Shown: positions 1 through 9,779 of the stretch, piece after piece
Numbering within the stretch: position 1 is the first letter of the stretch
Layout of the letters: each line of letters starts with the position of its first letter
Assembly (NCBI GenBank): GCA_903919145.1
Contig: CAIXGW010000246.1
Span: 1 to 64,000 of the forward strand
Direction: 5' to 3'
Length of the DNA: 64,000 nucleotides
Source: an uncultured Myxococcales bacterium
GTDB taxonomy: Bacteria; Myxococcota_A; UBA9042
Translations under genes and position numbers: made by a program
Notes under the pieces: generated by a model
The model's input: the letters and a program-made list of their open reading frames with translations, nothing else
Told to the model about the DNA's origin: nothing
Databases searched by the model: none

Positions 1-3000
1 GAATTCCAGACGTCCCCTTCACGGACGATACCTTGCACAACGGAACGCCGATCAAAGAAGTACCCGGCGCATCAGCGTAGCTTGGAGCCACAGCCTCAGC
101 GGCGGCGGACCACAGGTCGAGACCGAAGATTCCAGGGCTAGGTGCCGTGGCCTCTACTTGAGGAATCTGGTAGGAGAAGGCGGTGCTTCCCATGTCTCCT
201 ATGAATGCTCTCTCTCTGGCACCAAAAACCACTCCAGACCGCCTACTCGCTTTCGCTTGCCCCGTCGGGTAGAACTTGGAGGCCACGTCGACAATGCCGT
301 CGCCCTGAACCACCAACCTGCAATTCGAGGCCGTTGGGCCCTGGGCTGTGGCAACCGCGCATGACCAAAGGCCGCCTCCAGCTTTTCCAGCGTTCGTCCC
401 AGATACCAGGGACTCCGTCGATGGTATCGGAGCCCAATCTGACACAACCAGCCGGCCCACGCCGTTTGCCGCCTCAGGCACCCACTCCACCGCATGCGGA
501 TTTTCGAATGGAACCACAAGCTTGAAACCATCGCAATATGGATTGGCAGGCGGACAAGGCGTTGGAGCGGCCTTAGGCCGTCGGGCCGCGCGGTAAAGTC
601 CCGCCGTCATTGCCTTACAACTCGCAATGTTGGGCCGGGCTTGTTTGGCCACCACTGCATAAAGCGCCGCGCCGACCACCTCGATATCTGTGACGCACAC
701 GCCGGCGCCGACCGGGACTGCGCCGGGCCCCTGGTCGAACTTGACGAAATCAGCTTTGCCGATGTCAACCAGGGCAGGCTCTGCCGTGCCTGCTGGCAAA
801 TTCTGCTGAGTTACCAGAGTGATTGACTTCATCACGGTGATCACGCCAATTCCCGGAGATGCGGCGATCAGGTGCTCCTGATCCACGCGGAGACGGGGAA
901 TCGACCAGCCGTCTGCGATGTCGGCCTCGCCAGGTAGGCGCGCCTTGGTGCTATAGGTCTTGCGGTACTTGACCGAGGGGACCTTGGTAATGGGGTCAAC
1001 AACTACCAACGGATTGGGTCCAACGGCAAAGACGCTCGAGCTTGGATCGATCAGCGGCGCGGATAGCTTGGCGGCCTCCAGCGCCGCTGGCGTGACACCC
1101 GCGGACCCGTCAATCAGCCTGAGGCGCAGGTAGTTAACCTTGCTCGAATTGAATGCTGCAGCTGCAGGGCTCGGCACCATATCCGCTTCAGCGTCAGTCA
1201 TCGTGTCCTTTAGCCCAAACTCCGGTCCGGCGCCGTGCAGGCCATTGCTCGTCAGCGCCCATACCTGCTTGTTACCCATGGCATAATTGGACGCAAATGC
1301 CAGCACATCGGGATTCACTGAAACGCCGGATTGCCCCCCAGCTCCAGCATCCGCCGGATTTTCGGCAGCGCCGACGACCGAGCTCGCACCGTCGTCGCCT
1401 GCGACCGCCACGGTGGCAAGCGTCGCGTAGACAGGCGAGAAGGACGCTGGCAGCAGAAGGCTGCTGTAATCAGGCGACCCAGATACCCCCCGGCTGGCGG
1501 TCATCTGTTTGGTGGTAAACCAGGGGGTGACTGCAGTCGGCCCATTGTCCGTATCGAGCTTCTTCTCGCCAGCGGGTGCTTGGACGCAAGCAAGCGGGCC
1601 GATTTGCTCAAACGTGGCATTTCGCCAGCGCACGCAGCACGGCAAAGGCGCCCCGCCAGAAGCGCTGTTGGCCCCCGCATCGCCAGTGCAGCCAACGCAT
1701 ACTCCCATGGTGTTGTAGAGTTCTGATTCGCCTTGCGCGGTCTGTGCAGCGGTAACCTCGGCTTTTGGAGGCAGGGCAGCGCACCACTTGACCGTCTTGA
1801 GTAGGCCACCGTCGGCTGTGGACGAGTAATCGCACGTAATATCGCCAAGGCTGTTCAGTTGCGCCTTGCACTTGAAGACCCCATTGGTCGACGAAGTCAT
1901 GATTTTGTCCCAGATGGCACCGCAAAAATTCGACGGGACCTTGGAAGGATCGCACCCTTCCGTCGCGCCGTACTGCATGTCAAACTTAGTGTGGATCCTG
2001 CATGAACTGGCGCAGTCTGTGCCAGCCGCGCACGCACTGCAATTCGCTTCAGGCAATCCTGATGGCCCCAGCACGTGCTCTGGTGGCACGGGCTCGACGA
2101 TCCAGGCCTCATCAGCGCCAGAGCCACTGGTTGTCCGGCTGTTGTCGGCAAGAAGCAGCTTGTGCGGATTGGCGGGTGCTACGGAAAGGTCGGGCCCGCG
2201 CATGTTGGCGATACCGCCTCCGATGCGTGAATGCTTTGCCGGCCAAATCCAGTTGGCTGGCAGCGCTATACTCCAGGTTGCCCCACCATCAAGAGATCGC
2301 CAGAGCAGGTGGCCGTCTGTTCCCAGTGACCCCACAGGATCCGTGCGCGCGGTACCGTTGTGTGGTGCGACGCCGTGGGAAAACGCCCAAAACACCCTAG
2401 GATCAGAGGGCGCAACGGCAGCTGCAGTAAAGCGAAGTTGCAGTGGCTTGGGCATGAAGGAAGCTGGCAGGGAGTGCAGAAGCTTGGGGTTCTCCTTACC
2501 GAAAAACGTCCGGCGTTTCTTGGCATAATCGCTGAGGTCGGGGAATATCTGGTTGCTCGCGCTAGCGGGCCGCAGAAGGTGGGCGGTATCCCAGAACTCA
2601 AGGGCTCCTGGCGGTGGCGCTTCAGGCGTCTGTGGATCGCAGGCGTCGCGCTGATGCGCGACAAAGACGCCGGAGGTTCGGCGCTCTGTGCCGTCGTGAC
2701 CCACCACCAGCCATTCTACGGCTACAACGGCAGACAATTGACCGCGCTTTCGCTTTGGCGGAGTTGGACCATAGCCGCCCCCAGCAGGAGTCGCGGCGTA
2801 GTAGACCTCGGCTTGGCAAGGGGTAAACGCCATGTCCACTTTGCCCATGGAAAGGATTCTCCACGGCTCGCCGTTCAAATCTAGGCTGTTCTCTTGGCTA
2901 GGGTCCTGCTGGCACGAAGGATCTGTCGCTTGGTTGCAGTAGAACTGCTGGGTGTACAGTCTGGCTCCGCGAACGGAAGGGTCATCGACAAAAACGTCGA

Positions 3001-4513
3001 CATTGGTCATTTTCTTGAATACGTCGGCTGGGTTGCTCTGCGGAGCACCACCTTGTCGAATCCAGCTTCGGCCGCCATTGGGCGAGGCGAGCAGCCCGAC
3101 AGCCGTGGTGAGGTACGCCCAGCCGTTGCGCGGGTCGATCGCAGCGGATGTCGGGTCTGGGTAGCGGCAATTTGAGGCCGGACCGTCTTTGCAGGAACAG
3201 CTAGCCTTACCGAAGTCCAGGCACCAGGCGTCCCGGTCGATCGGCGGCGAAGTAGTGGACTCAGCCTTCTCCTTGGCCTTTCGCGCGTGGCATCTGCTGT
3301 CCCGGTTGGCGTCGCACGTTCTGGGTGGGATTGAGGCCTCGAGTGTGTTGGGCTGCGTATCCTGCGCAATTTCAAACTCGGGCAACGTCAGTTCCTTGAC
3401 ACGACACTGCCTCGTTAGGTCCAGCCCCGCCGGCAAATGCGCAATTGTGGCGTAACGCCATTTGGGCCGCTCAGCCCATTCTGGAAGATGGGTACTGTCC
3501 GCCGCTACATCGGCACCTCCGCCGCCCGCCCCCTCGGTCCTTCGCCGACTCGAAGAGGACGTTGGCGAGACGGTGGTACCCAGAATCGACTCGGAAAGCT
3601 CCTCTCCAACATCATCCGTCCACGCGATACTTCGCTGTTGGCAACCAGAGACTGGAGCGCCACCACAGGCCTCGCGCGGCGCCCCGCTGCCCGGCCAGCT
3701 TCGTGCGACCGCCACGATGTGGCCGCCAAAGTTGTGTGCACCTTGGCCGATTCCGCGATCCGCGGCGATGGCTGACCAGCCCACCGGCTGCCTCATCTCG
3801 CACTGAGGCGTAAATCGAAACCACTGCCTGCCCGCGTCTGGGGAGAAGAACGACCACCAGTCATTGCCTGTGTAGATGATGTCTTTGGCGCAGCCCGGTT
3901 CGTTGGCGGGACCTCGGCAAACCGCGTCGTGCTGTGAGATGTTCATCGTTGGCGGCACGGGACCGGATGTGACAGTTCGACCAGAGCTGGCGGCCGCACC
4001 GTAGAACGCGGGAACCGCAACTGGGGGCGACACCTCTTGCCATTCTCGAATTGCTTCCGCATTCGGACCTGAGGCGGAACAGAACTGGGCCCAAGACGGC
4101 TCAAACGATGCGTACCACGTCTCATCATAGCCGCCGCAGATGTTCTTGGAAAACGCTGGACCAGCTACGGCGCTCTCGAAGCGCTTGCCTCCGTCGATCG
4201 AGCGCGACCAGCCCGGGAGGTCGCCGGAAATCATGTAGACGCTGCCGTCCGCCAGTGTCTGACCGATCTTCCAGTTTGGATTCGGCGTTACTGGCACCTG
4301 AAATCCGCTGCGAATCGCTGCGGCAAAGTGCCTGTTCACGTTAGACCATGGCGCGGTATCGGAAACGTGCTTGGGGTCTGGGGCGGCGAAGCCCGGGGTC
4401 ACGGTCAGTATGCTGGCGATGGCTGAGACCGCAAGGATCACCCAGTGCGGGCGCGGAATGAGCGCGCGTGGCGCGCGGTCGTCGACCTGAATGGGCCTCG
4501 AATTGTGGTTCAC
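1..4513 (-). CDS. Giant exported Asp-box (BNR) beta-propeller-like protein, C-terminus cut by left edge
   Basis: Reading the minus strand from GTG at 4513, I find 1504 consecutive sense codons to the window edge, so this is one partial gene and not empty DNA. The N-terminus has a signal peptide (hydrophobic stretch near residues 24-43, ending GFAAP). Four Asp-box-like motifs are visible: SIDGGKRF near residue 106, SPDAGRQW near 226, SPNGGRSW near 478 and a classical SLDGGATW near 741. In known families such boxes mark sialidase, sortilin or photosystem-stability-type beta-propellers. Many Cys residues suggest disulfides and an extracytoplasmic location. The GTG overlaps the TGA of the upstream Kelch-like lipoprotein (GTGA), implying translational coupling. 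Codon use is less GC-biased than in housekeeping genes here. Substrate and exact family are unknown; catalytic activity is not claimed. Confidence 0.85.
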   Translation of the reverse strand, partial: MNHNSRPIQVDDRAPRALIPRPHWVILAVSAIASILTVTPGFAAPDPKHVSDTAPWSNVNRHFAAAIRSGFQVPVTPNPNWKIGQTLADGSVYMISGDLPGWSRSIDGGKRFESAVAGPAFSKNICGGYDETWYASFEPSWAQFCSASGPNAEAIREWQEVSPPVAVPAFYGAAASSGRTVTSGPVPPTMNISQHDAVCRGPANEPGCAKDIIYTGNDWWSFFSPDAGRQWFRFTPQCEMRQPVGWSAIAADRGIGQGAHNFGGHIVAVARSWPGSGAPREACGGAPVSGCQQRSIAWTDDVGEELSESILGTTVSPTSSSSRRRTEGAGGGGADVAADSTHLPEWAERPKWRYATIAHLPAGLDLTRQCRVKELTLPEFEIAQDTQPNTLEASIPPRTCDANRDSRCHARKAKEKAESTTSPPIDRDAWCLDFGKASCSCKDGPASNCRYPDPTSAAIDPRNGWAYLTTAVGLLASPNGGRSWIRQGGAPQSNPADVFKKMTNVDVFVDDPSVRGARLYTQQFYCNQATDPSCQQDPSQENSLDLNGEPWRILSMGKVDMAFTPCQAEVYYAATPAGGGYGPTPPKRKRGQLSAVVAVEWLVVGHDGTERRTSGVFVAHQRDACDPQTPEAPPPGALEFWDTAHLLRPASASNQIFPDLSDYAKKRRTFFGKENPKLLHSLPASFMPKPLQLRFTAAAVAPSDPRVFWAFSHGVAPHNGTARTDPVGSLGTDGHLLWRSLDGGATWSIALPANWIWPAKHSRIGGGIANMRGPDLSVAPANPHKLLLADNSRTTSGSGADEAWIVEPVPPEHVLGPSGLPEANCSACAAGTDCASSCRIHTKFDMQYGATEGCDPSKVPSNFCGAIWDKIMTSSTNGVFKCKAQLNSLGDITCDYSSTADGGLLKTVKWCAALPPKAEVTAAQTAQGESELYNTMGVCVGCTGDAGANSASGGAPLPCCVRWRNATFEQIGPLACVQAPAGEKKLDTDNGPTAVTPWFTTKQMTASRGVSGSPDYSSLLLPASFSPVYATLATVAVAGDDGASSVVGAAENPADAGAGGQSGVSVNPDVLAFASNYAMGNKQVWALTSNGLHGAGPEFGLKDTMTDAEADMVPSPAAAAFNSSKVNYLRLRLIDGSAGVTPAALEAAKLSAPLIDPSSSVFAVGPNPLVVVDPITKVPSVKYRKTYSTKARLPGEADIADGWSIPRLRVDQEHLIAASPGIGVITVMKSITLVTQQNLPAGTAEPALVDIGKADFVKFDQGPGAVPVGAGVCVTDIEVVGAALYAVVAKQARPNIASCKAMTAGLYRAARRPKAAPTPCPPANPYCDGFKLVVPFENPHAVEWVPEAANGVGRLVVSDWAPIPSTESLVSGTNAGKAGGGLWSCAVATAQGPTASNCRLVVQGDGIVDVASKFYPTGQAKASRRSGVVFGARERAFIGDMGSTAFSYQIPQVEATAPSPGIFGLDLWSAAAEAVAPSYADAPGTSLIGVPLCKVSSVKGTSGI

Positions 4514-6219
4514 AGCAGACCTCCATTGCAGAACACGGAAAGTGGATATCGATAGCCGTCTTTATGGTAGCCAAAACCTGAAGGTGGGCCGTTCTTGCCC
4601 CCCAAAAGCAACACTTCCTTGTCCGTAACCAAGAAATTTGCCAGCGCTCGATTTGGCGCTGGTCCGCCAGAATCGTTGGGAATGCCGAAGTTGGGGGGGA
4701 GATGCCATTTCAAGTCATTGGTGAGCAGAATTGGCCGGTAGTCAAAGTTGAAACCGGGATTGCCGTCCCAGCTACCCGAGCCGAAGAAGAGACCGCAGGG
4801 CGTCAAGTAGGCCGCTTGGTCACCATAGGTGCCATATTCGACCTCGGGGGCGAACTGCCACTTTTTGTCCGCCAAGTGAAATCTGGCCGCCTTGAACGGG
4901 TAGATCGTGGTGGCAACGATGCCGTGGTTGTCTATTCCCACGCTGTCTACATCCCTCCAATTCGATGGAATTACAGGACCCAGATCCGACCATTTCTGCT
5001 GATCAATTGAGTATTTGACAATATGGCCGGGCGTAGATATGCCGACACGTGAACCGTCAGGCCAGTTCCCCGGGCCGCCGCGTAAGCTGTCGTATAGGTA
5101 GACTCCTGACGAATTGCCGAGAATTCTGTCGCTCCACCCGAAGTACCAATTCGGCGGCGCGATCGCCTCAGGACTCGCAGCCGCGCTCCACTTCAACGTC
5201 TTGGAATCCAAAATCTGAAGGCCACCCGGCGCGGCGGTCTCCTTGGGCTCATCAAGCGCTTGCGGCTGGTAGCAAACCAGCGTTTCGCCCGCCACAACCA
5301 ACTTGTAGCACTTCGGCATTGCCAGAGGACTGAAGACATTGCTTTCTGGATCATACAAGTACACGGGAGCTGCGGGAGAATAGCCGCCTGTCACAATCGT
5401 CTTCTGACCCAACATGCAGTTCTGCCGCTGCGTGGCGATCACCACTTTCTTGCCCCACAGCAGGGCAACCGGCTTGCCGTAGTACAGCTTGACGTTGGGC
5501 ATCGGCACCAACTCGAAGCCCTTGCCCGACCCAGGTTGCCAGCGCTGAACATGGAACCCATCGGACACCGCCATGTACCCGCACGTCTCGAACGGATTGT
5601 AGCCTTCTTGGTCGTAGGACTGCGCAAAGCTTACCACCCACTTGCCAGTCCACACCGCCTGGCCACTGTGCTGGGGCTTAACCAGATCAGGCGCCCGCAA
5701 CCACCCGCACTCGCCGTCGCAGTAGCACGAATACGGCGGCGGGCATTTACAGCAAGGTGCCCCCGCCTTCACCGGCTGCGGCGGCCCCTTGCCGCAGCCC
5801 GTCACCACCTTGTTGGGGACTAGCGGACTGAAGTCGAACTCCACGGTTCCGGTCAGCGCGGCAGGGATGTCCGTGCTTGTGCAGGGCGTGGTTGCGTCCA
5901 TCGCATCGCCGTCTCCGTCGCTCCAATCCGTGATCGCGTCGACCACTTCCGCCCCGTCGTCGCCGCCGGTGTCGAGCAGATCCTTGACCCCTGCGCCCTG
6001 ACCGTCCTGGACCTCGGTTGCAGAATCTACCTCCGAATCAGCGAGATCTCCAACGACATCAAACCCACCATCGACCGCCGCATCTGCCACACCCGCAGCG
6101 TCGGCCGCCGTGTTCCGCGGCGAACAGCCGAGCGAAAGCAAGCAGCAAGCCACCAGCGCCGCCAGCACTTGGCCCCAATTCCAGCAACCACCTGAACCAC
6201 TGGACCAACCTGCCGCCAT
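4510..6219 (-). CDS. Predicted lipoprotein with Kelch-like repeats
   Basis: This encodes 569 aa from ATG at 6219, chosen because GGAGGG lies 3 nt upstream; a GTG 14 codons earlier lacks that. The N-terminus is a signal peptide ending LLSLGC, a lipobox with Cys32, followed by an Asp/Ala/Val-rich spacer typical of surface lipoproteins in this window. A Cys-rich patch (CCKCPPPYSCYCDGECGW) comes next. The rest carries repeated blades such as VYLYDPESNVFSPL and, near the C-terminus, VLLLGGKNGPPSGFGY, which resemble Kelch/galactose-oxidase-type propeller repeats. It is directly coupled to the Asp-box protein downstream, so the two are probably made together and may form a surface pair. Function is unknown. 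Confidence 0.8.
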   Translation of the reverse strand: MAAGWSSGSGGCWNWGQVLAALVACCLLSLGCSPRNTAADAAGVADAAVDGGFDVVGDLADSEVDSATEVQDGQGAGVKDLLDTGGDDGAEVVDAITDWSDGDGDAMDATTPCTSTDIPAALTGTVEFDFSPLVPNKVVTGCGKGPPQPVKAGAPCCKCPPPYSCYCDGECGWLRAPDLVKPQHSGQAVWTGKWVVSFAQSYDQEGYNPFETCGYMAVSDGFHVQRWQPGSGKGFELVPMPNVKLYYGKPVALLWGKKVVIATQRQNCMLGQKTIVTGGYSPAAPVYLYDPESNVFSPLAMPKCYKLVVAGETLVCYQPQALDEPKETAAPGGLQILDSKTLKWSAAASPEAIAPPNWYFGWSDRILGNSSGVYLYDSLRGGPGNWPDGSRVGISTPGHIVKYSIDQQKWSDLGPVIPSNWRDVDSVGIDNHGIVATTIYPFKAARFHLADKKWQFAPEVEYGTYGDQAAYLTPCGLFFGSGSWDGNPGFNFDYRPILLTNDLKWHLPPNFGIPNDSGGPAPNRALANFLVTDKEVLLLGGKNGPPSGFGYHKDGYRYPLSVFCNGGLL

Positions 6220-6802
6220 GAGCCCTCCGCAACCATGGGCTGACTGTCGGCCTGCGTGCACGCGAAGTCAACAACGAGTTGCTGCCACCCGTTCAGGCCC
6301 CGGCACCACCGTCAGGTGCCCACCAACCCCGCGCGTAACCTGCTTCTCGTCGAAATGTCCCAGCCCCCCACGGCAGGCAATGCGTCGCCGCCAGCCTTGG
6401 CCTCCAGGCAGCCGTATCCCAAAACACCAGCGCCACCTGTTCCGGCGTGGTCACGCCGACAGCCGCATCCGCCATCACATCAGCCGCGCCCGTCACCTGC
6501 CCGCCGAGCGCCGAGGCGAGCAACCGACAACAAGAGTCCAAAGCCACAACAGTGGCACCACCGGCCAACCTTGAGTACGGAACCCGCGAAGGGCCTGGGC
6601 ACCGGTCGCCGTTGACCGACTACCGCGCCCCCCTCAAGGGCCGGGAGCCGCGTCGCCCACCATGCCACGCCGCCAGGGCACGTAACGCGACCGCACGAAC
6701 CACCAACCGGCTCGCGCAGAGCTTACCCGCCAAGCCCGTCCCCCATCCCCGGCGACCGAACTCGGCACCCGCAGCGAGCCGCCGCCACAAAACCTGCAGA
6801 AT
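6220..6802. other. Intergenic stretch, no confident gene
   Basis: This 583-base gap separates the end of the PlsB-type gene from the Kelch-like lipoprotein, both on the minus strand, so it should hold the lipoprotein promoter. A 91-codon minus-strand frame (6293-6568, TTG start) gives a fairly protein-like sequence (for example VTTPEQVALVFWDTAAW), but it lacks a convincing ribosome site or recognisable domain. It could be a small gene or a remnant. I see no clear terminator or RNA gene. Confidence 0.3.
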
Positions 6803-9664
6803 CTACAAACGATCGATGGTCCACGGCGCCAAAAGTTCGCGCAGCAGCCCCGTCATCCTCTGCAACTCTGCATATGCCTTGTCATTTCCGCCAAAACTCA
6901 GCAGCTTGAGCCGCTTCTTGCCAACCGACTCGCTGCGCTGCACTAGCACCCCTTCTTCTACAAAAATCCGCAGCGCATTGGTGAGGTTGACCTTGCTGAC
7001 GGCCTCGTAGCACTCCACCGTGCCCAGATCGAAGGACTTCTGGGCGTCGACCTGCACGCGGTCCAAGAACGTCTGCTCGGCCAGCGCCACTGCGCCGGGG
7101 GTGCGCGCCGGATCGAGCAGCCGCACGGCCTTGGCCAGCAGGTCATAGGACTCCAAGAAGCTCTGCAGCAGCTTGGCATACAGCCGCAGCGCGCCGCGGA
7201 CGCTGGTCGCCACCTGCAGCTGCCCGTCTGGCCGCTGCCGCAGCCAGCCCGCCTGCACAAAGCCGGCCAGGGTGCGGGCGTACTGGGTCTCAAAGGTCAC
7301 GCCCGGCTCATAGACAAACTCAAAGCGGAACAGCTGAGACAGGAACTTGGTCAGCTCCTGCAGCGCCGCCGGCGTCATCGCCGTGCCGTGCTGTAGCTTG
7401 GCCAGCACCGCGCAGGCCAGCAGCGCGTCGGGCACAAACAGGTGCAGCATGTTGTTCTTGTAGTAGTCCAGGTGCATTCGCCCTTCGGCCCGGACAATGA
7501 ACACGTCTTCGTCGTCAAAGCGCCGGCGCAGGATCCACTTGGCGCCTTCAAACAGCTGCAGGGCCTTCTCGACCACGTCGCCCACGGCTTCGCCCACCGC
7601 AACTGCGCGATCCGCTTGCAGACCAAAGGGATCGGGCTCGCCGCCGGCCTCCAGCTGGCGCTTGTGATCGCGGCCCTCTGCCTCCAGGATCTGCTGGCGC
7701 CGCACCTGAATCGCCGTCACCAGGGGCTCCGACAGCACCGCGCCGCGCCGGCTGGCCAGGTCGAGCAGGTAGCCCACGCGCAGCAGCAAGTCGCCGCGAG
7801 TGATGCCTTTGTGGACCTTGGTCAGCAGCACCGCCGCCACCAGCGCCGTGGGCGTCAGCACCGCTGCCTGGTTGATGCGGCCCAAGACCCTAAAACCGCA
7901 GATCTTTAGCGCCGTATCAAAGGCCTTGGCGTCGCGCTTGTCGGCCGGTTGCAGGGCGCCCTGTTCCTGCAGCAGCTCGCGCACGCTCATGGGCTCGCCA
8001 AACTGCACGCGGATTCGCCCATACTTGTGCACCAACACGCTGGTGGCCTTGAGCACTTGGACCGGAGATTCTGCCCGCTTCTCGCCACCCTCTAGCTCTT
8101 TGCGGTAGGCCTTCTCTTCAATGAGCCGCTCATAGCCAAAGTTGACCGGCAGCAGCACCACGTCTTCGCTCTTGCCGTCGGCCACCGACTCCAGCACGTG
8201 CTTGAACAGGCCAAATTTGGGCGGCAGCAGCTTGCCGGTGCGCGATCGTCCGCCTTCGGGAAAGAACTCCAGCCAGTGGCCGTCGCTTAGCAGCTTTCTG
8301 ACGTAGTGGCGAAAGGCGGCCGAGTAGATCGGCTGGCCAGAGAAGCTGCGGCGCAGGAAGAACGCGCCTGCACGACGGAACAGAAAACCCAGCGGAAAGA
8401 AAGACAGGTTCTCGCCCGCGGCGATGTGTGGCGGAATCAGGCCGGCGCGGTAGAAGACGTAGCTGATGAGCAGGTAGTCGATGTGCGACTTGTGGCTGGG
8501 CACCACTACCACCGGCGCGGTCCGGCCTGCTTGGCGGATGCGCTCCAGCCCTTCTTCGTCGATCTCAATGCCTTCATAGATGCGCGCCCACAACAGCGTC
8601 AGCAGAAAGCTGAAGCCGGCGACCACGTTCATGTTGTAGCGCGCCGCGATTTCATTGAGGTTGGCGTCAAATTCGCGGTGCACCACCTCCAGCGGCTTGC
8701 CCGTTTGCTGCACCAGCTGGCCCAGGTCGGCCACCACTTCTGGGTCGCTGAGGATTTCGCGGCGGACCTGCTCTGGCGGCTTGATCGGCACGCCGCGCAC
8801 CACCCGGTCTTCTTGGTGCAGGGCCTGGGCAATGCGCACCCGCAGCTTCTCGGCCAGGATCGACGGCTCGACCGGCTGGGGGTGCTCGGCCAAGAACTGC
8901 TGAAGGTTGATGGGATCGCCGGCACGCACCTGGGCGCGGCGATGGTTGAGCAAGAACGCCACCAGCTTGCGCAGCCGCCCCGGCGCCGACGGATCGCCAA
9001 AGAACTCCTCTAGAATTGTCGAGCGCGACCGGTCGGGATCGCGCTCCCACACCAGCAGCTGCGGCACGATCAACAGCGGGTGGCCAAGGGTGCGCTGGGC
9101 ATCCAGCAGCTCGTGCAGGTAGCCCAGCTGTGGCCGGGCCAGCAGCAGGTCGAGCAGCGAGAACGCCCGGCGCAGAAACAGCATCACCGGCTCGCGCCGC
9201 CGCAGCAGGCCGTGCAGCACTTCTTCTGCGGGCTTTTGCGGCTGGCGCAGCACCCGCCGGCGAAACCAGCCGACCATGGCCTTGCGCCACGGCTGCAGCC
9301 ACGTCATCGAGATGCCGTTGGCAAAGCGCGAAAGCGGCAGGCCGTTCTGCAAGAAGGCCCAGTTGAAGTAGAAGTAGTCCAGCAGGCTGATGGCCGACAG
9401 CACGTACACCAGCGAGCCCTCTTTGGACAGCCCCTTGATGTCGCTGACAATGCGCGGCGGAAACTGCACGGGCTTGAAGAACAGCCAGGCAAACCAGCGG
9501 GCCATCAGGCCAAAGCGCTTGACCATCGCCGAAGGGTGGTCCAGGTCGTGGGCCGTCAGCTGGTCCTGGGCCCCCAGCAGCCCAGGCGTCAGGGCGCGCT
9601 GCGCGTTGGGCGTCATGGCGGCGGCAGGTGGCTGGGATTCTCCGGTTGGTGGGCTTTCTGGCAT
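6803..9664 (-). CDS. plsB: Glycerol-3-phosphate acyltransferase, PlsB type
   Basis: PlsB transfers an acyl chain to the sn-1 position of glycerol 3-phosphate, the first committed step of phospholipid synthesis, at the inner membrane. The predicted 953 aa carry the acyltransferase motifs: HKSHIDYLL near residue 389 (the H-x4-D block) and FPEGGRSRTG near residue 470, followed by LPVNFGYERLIEE. The C-terminal half matches the long PlsB tail. I chose ATG at 9664 (GGGGGA about 10 nt upstream) because the next upstream starts run toward the divergent XerC gene. A start further up (9781) would add a signal-like stretch, MPQLYVLSTFLAGVAP, which I consider less likely. It is longer than the E. coli protein (807 aa), mainly at the N-terminus. 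Confidence 0.9.
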   Translation of the reverse strand: MPESPPTGESQPPAAAMTPNAQRALTPGLLGAQDQLTAHDLDHPSAMVKRFGLMARWFAWLFFKPVQFPPRIVSDIKGLSKEGSLVYVLSAISLLDYFYFNWAFLQNGLPLSRFANGISMTWLQPWRKAMVGWFRRRVLRQPQKPAEEVLHGLLRRREPVMLFLRRAFSLLDLLLARPQLGYLHELLDAQRTLGHPLLIVPQLLVWERDPDRSRSTILEEFFGDPSAPGRLRKLVAFLLNHRRAQVRAGDPINLQQFLAEHPQPVEPSILAEKLRVRIAQALHQEDRVVRGVPIKPPEQVRREILSDPEVVADLGQLVQQTGKPLEVVHREFDANLNEIAARYNMNVVAGFSFLLTLLWARIYEGIEIDEEGLERIRQAGRTAPVVVVPSHKSHIDYLLISYVFYRAGLIPPHIAAGENLSFFPLGFLFRRAGAFFLRRSFSGQPIYSAAFRHYVRKLLSDGHWLEFFPEGGRSRTGKLLPPKFGLFKHVLESVADGKSEDVVLLPVNFGYERLIEEKAYRKELEGGEKRAESPVQVLKATSVLVHKYGRIRVQFGEPMSVRELLQEQGALQPADKRDAKAFDTALKICGFRVLGRINQAAVLTPTALVAAVLLTKVHKGITRGDLLLRVGYLLDLASRRGAVLSEPLVTAIQVRRQQILEAEGRDHKRQLEAGGEPDPFGLQADRAVAVGEAVGDVVEKALQLFEGAKWILRRRFDDEDVFIVRAEGRMHLDYYKNNMLHLFVPDALLACAVLAKLQHGTAMTPAALQELTKFLSQLFRFEFVYEPGVTFETQYARTLAGFVQAGWLRQRPDGQLQVATSVRGALRLYAKLLQSFLESYDLLAKAVRLLDPARTPGAVALAEQTFLDRVQVDAQKSFDLGTVECYEAVSKVNLTNALRIFVEEGVLVQRSESVGKKRLKLLSFGGNDKAYAELQRMTGLLRELLAPWTIDRL

Positions 9665-9779
9665 GGGCGCATTGTCCCCCGACAAGATCCGCGGTGCAAG
9701 GTCCGCGGCGCTGGCCGCAGGTGGGGCGACCCCCGCCAGAAAAGTCGACAGGACGTACAGCTGCGGCATTCTTGGCCGC

